The translations under genes and the position numbers were made by a program. Shown one piece after another: positions 5,108 to 6,341 of a DNA stretch of 6,341 nt. Every line of letters starts with the position of its first letter. Position 1 is the stretch's first letter. Below the pieces are notes generated by a model, which did no database searches, was not told where the DNA came from, and was given only the letters and a program-made list of their open reading frames with translations. This stretch comes from Chitinophagaceae bacterium (GTDB lineage Bacteria; Bacteroidota; Bacteroidia; Chitinophagales; Chitinophagaceae). The stretch lies in contig PLXD01000062.1 in assembly GCA_003151295.1 (NCBI GenBank), forward strand, positions 1 through 6,341, given 5' to 3'.

Positions 5108-6082
5108 CTAAAAAACATTTTTCATTATAGAGTCCAAAATAGTGCGATAGCTGATATACCGGTCCATAGCGATCTGCTCATTGCGCACGGCCTCTTTTAC
5201 TACGCAACCCGGCTCTTCCCCATGCAGGCAATTATTGAATTGACATTGCCCGGCAAGTACCCGCATTTCGGGGAAATACCCCGATAGCTCCTGTTTGGAA
5301 ATATCTACGATGCCGAACTCCCGCATACCGGGCGTATCGATGACTTGTCCGCCTGTACGTTCGGAGTCCTGCCCTTTCACGCTAGTGGGCGGACACGCAA
5401 TAGCCGGAAGATCGAACATCTCCGCAAAAGTAGTGGTATGAATTCCTTTCCCGCTCCAGCCACTTACGGCGTGGGTCTTCAATTGCAGTTCTGGAAATAC
5501 CGCATTGATAAAAGAAGATTTTCCTACGCCGGAATGACCACTGAGCAGGCTGATCCTGCCCGTCAGAATTTCCCTGGCTTCCTCAACGCCGGTATGATCC
5601 TTTACACTCATCAGGATCACCCCATATCCAAGGGATCCATATATCGCCTTCCATTGCCCGAACCTGTCGAGCTCTTTTTGCCGGTAAAGGTCCGCTTTGT
5701 TGAAAATCAGGATGGCGGGTATATGATACGCTTCCGCAGTGACAAGGAAGCGGTCGATAAAACCCTGAGAGGTCCGGGGCTCTTTGAGGGTGCAGATCAA
5801 CAGGGCCTGGTCGATATTGGCGGCTATAATATGATGCTGCATCTTATGGGACGGGGACTGCCTGTTGATATAATTTCTACGGTCATAGATCCGGTTTATA
5901 ATGGCCGTATGCTCCATTTCATTTTCGACATCCATTTCCACCTCATCGCCCACGGCCAACGGGTTGGTGGAAGTGATCTCATCTATCTTGAAGACGCCCT
6001 TAATCCGGGCTTTCCATATCTCTCCGTCCGGCGTTTTTACGGTATACCAGCTTCCGGTCGATTTATAGACTTTTCCTAGCAT
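5108..6082 (-). CDS. rsgA: Ribosome small-subunit-dependent GTPase A (RsgA/YjeQ), with an unusual in-frame insertion
   Basis: A 324-residue circularly permuted GTPase that checks late 30S ribosome assembly. Order of domains: N-terminal OB fold (about 1-75); the permuted GTPase with NKAD (G4, 128-131), GHSGVGKS (G1, 182-189), HTTT (switch I, 215-218) and DTPG (G3, 249-252); then a zinc knuckle with C280, C285, H287 and C293 in the standard spacing. All catalytic motifs are intact. The start is ATG 6082 (MLGKVYKSTGSWY); a reading from the TTG at 6091 adds only three residues. Between HTTT and DTPG there are 30 residues, against 14 in Escherichia coli RsgA, so about 16 extra residues are inserted (about 227-242, AIACPPTSVKGQDSER). 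The DNA there is palindromic at its ends (see the separate entry). It follows batA by 30 bases on the same strand. The insertion lies in the switch II approach and could alter GTP turnover, though the open frame argues that function is kept. Confidence 0.96.
   Translation of the reverse strand: MLGKVYKSTGSWYTVKTPDGEIWKARIKGVFKIDEITSTNPLAVGDEVEMDVENEMEHTAIINRIYDRRNYINRQSPSHKMQHHIIAANIDQALLICTLKEPRTSQGFIDRFLVTAEAYHIPAILIFNKADLYRQKELDRFGQWKAIYGSLGYGVILMSVKDHTGVEEAREILTGRISLLSGHSGVGKSSFINAVFPELQLKTHAVSGWSGKGIHTTTFAEMFDLPAIACPPTSVKGQDSERTGGQVIDTPGMREFGIVDISKQELSGYFPEMRVLAGQCQFNNCLHGEEPGCVVKEAVRNEQIAMDRYISYRTILDSIMKNVF
5346..5395. repeat. Palindromic element inserted in frame within rsgA
   Basis: TGTCCGCC (5346-5353) and GGCGGACA (5388-5395) are perfect 8-bp inverted repeats enclosing 34 bases, 50 bases in all. 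They coincide with the extra 16 residues (48 bases) that separate switch I from the G3 motif in this RsgA. The rightmost coding arm supplies the conserved Gly-Gly before the G3 strand, so the exact insertion ends are ambiguous by a few bases. On the plus strand three further G-T wobble pairs extend the stem to 11 pairs. On the minus strand (the rsgA mRNA) these positions are A-C mismatches. Its size, terminal inverted repeats and frame-preserving length fit a non-autonomous palindromic element. No second copy is seen in this window, so mobility is inference. Confidence 0.6.
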
Positions 6083-6088
6083 GAGACA

Positions 6089-6096
6089 CAAATTTA
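6089..6096 (-). promoter_or_regulatory. Perfect TAnnTTTG (Bacteroidota -7 box) just before rsgA
   Basis: The minus strand reads TAAATTTG, an exact match to the Bacteroidota -7 consensus, ending 6 bases before the rsgA ATG. No TTG partner is seen at the expected -33 distance. If used, transcription would begin at or very near the ATG, giving an almost leaderless mRNA. An 8-base degenerate match can occur by chance, so the confidence is low. Confidence 0.3.
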
Positions 6097-6112
6097 CAGG
6101 ATTATGCCGGAC

Positions 6113-6341
6113 TCAGGGGAATTTGCGGAATAAGGTGAAGCGAAGAACCATCTCCAGCAGCAGGAAAGCTGCGGCAGCCAGGGCAAAGGGAAAGAAATGT
6201 TCATTATAACGTTTCAGGGCCGTGACCTCGACCTTTGATTTCTCCAATTGATCGATTTCCGTATAGATATTTTTCAGTCCTTCATTGTCCTTGGCCCGGT
6301 AATACTTACCGCCCGTCTCCTTTGCGATCTGGGTCAGCAGC
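6113..6341 (-). CDS. batA: BatA-type aerotolerance protein, C-terminal end (5' part outside window)
   Basis: The last 75 residues of a protein whose frame stays open to the window edge, with no start inside. The sequence runs LLTQIAKETGGKYYRAKDNE, then a GLKNIYTEIDQLEKSKVEV block, then a transmembrane helix (FFPFALAAAAFLLLEMVLRF), and ends TLFRKFP before TGA. This is the end of a von Willebrand factor A domain followed by the C-terminal membrane anchor of the Bacteroidota Bat (Bacteroides aerotolerance) proteins. The LRxTxFRKxP ending is typical of BatA; BatB is the main alternative. The metal-binding MIDAS motif of the VWA domain is outside the window. Bat proteins are encoded with a MoxR ATPase and a DUF58 protein and are linked to stress or oxygen tolerance; those genes would lie beyond the right edge. 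rsgA follows after 30 bases. Confidence 0.85.
   Translation of the reverse strand, partial: LLTQIAKETGGKYYRAKDNEGLKNIYTEIDQLEKSKVEVTALKRYNEHFFPFALAAAAFLLLEMVLRFTLFRKFP

Noticed and set aside
5345..6079. A 244-residue plus-strand open frame opposite rsgA
   Set aside because: It is antisense to an unmistakable rsgA, has no family-like motifs, and is a by-product of codon usage in that gene.
1..6341. CRISPR arrays, tRNA or rRNA genes, transposase genes, defence systems
   Set aside because: No direct-repeat/spacer pattern, no cloverleaf or rRNA sequence, and no transposase, nuclease or toxin motifs were found on either strand.

Overview
The window looks like ordinary chromosome from a Bacteroidota bacterium, most probably a Chitinophagaceae-type organism. 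This rests on a BatA aerotolerance protein ending in the typical FRKxP tail, an RsgA whose start reads like Bacteroidota homologues, small orphan proteins of Bacteroidota flavour, moderate GC, and almost no Shine-Dalgarno sequences before the starts. The genus is not determined.

Layout. Positions 2-1811 (+) hold a compact run: the 3' end of glpD (glycerol-3-phosphate dehydrogenase), glpF (glycerol channel) and an AhpD-like peroxidase-related enzyme, with gaps of 22 and 18 bases, so probably one transcript for glycerol uptake and oxidation plus a redox accessory. Convergent to it, 1860-3062 (-) is a class III PLP aminotransferase. It is divergent, over 93 bases, from a gamma-class carbonic anhydrase-like hexapeptide protein (3156-3719, +), the only gene here with a strong GGAGG. 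A 199-base gap follows (3720-3918) with three consecutive hairpins. Then come a 62-residue membrane-anchored small protein (3919-4107, +) and a 110-residue protein of unknown function (4171-4503, +). The rest is on the minus strand: a four-helix VanZ-like membrane protein with a GTG start (4547-5011), rsgA (5108-6082), and the C-terminal end of batA (6113-6341, running off the window). No stretch over 300 bases lacks a gene.

The most interesting object lies inside rsgA. A 16-residue in-frame insertion sits between switch I (HTTT) and the DTPG motif of the GTPase core. Its DNA is bounded by a perfect 8-bp inverted repeat (5346-5353 and 5388-5395). This has the form of a short palindromic element inserted into a reading frame, comparable in concept to Rickettsia palindromic elements. 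The family assignment is inference; the inverted repeat and the extra residues are directly visible. The second candidate is the structured intergenic RNA region at 3759-3881.
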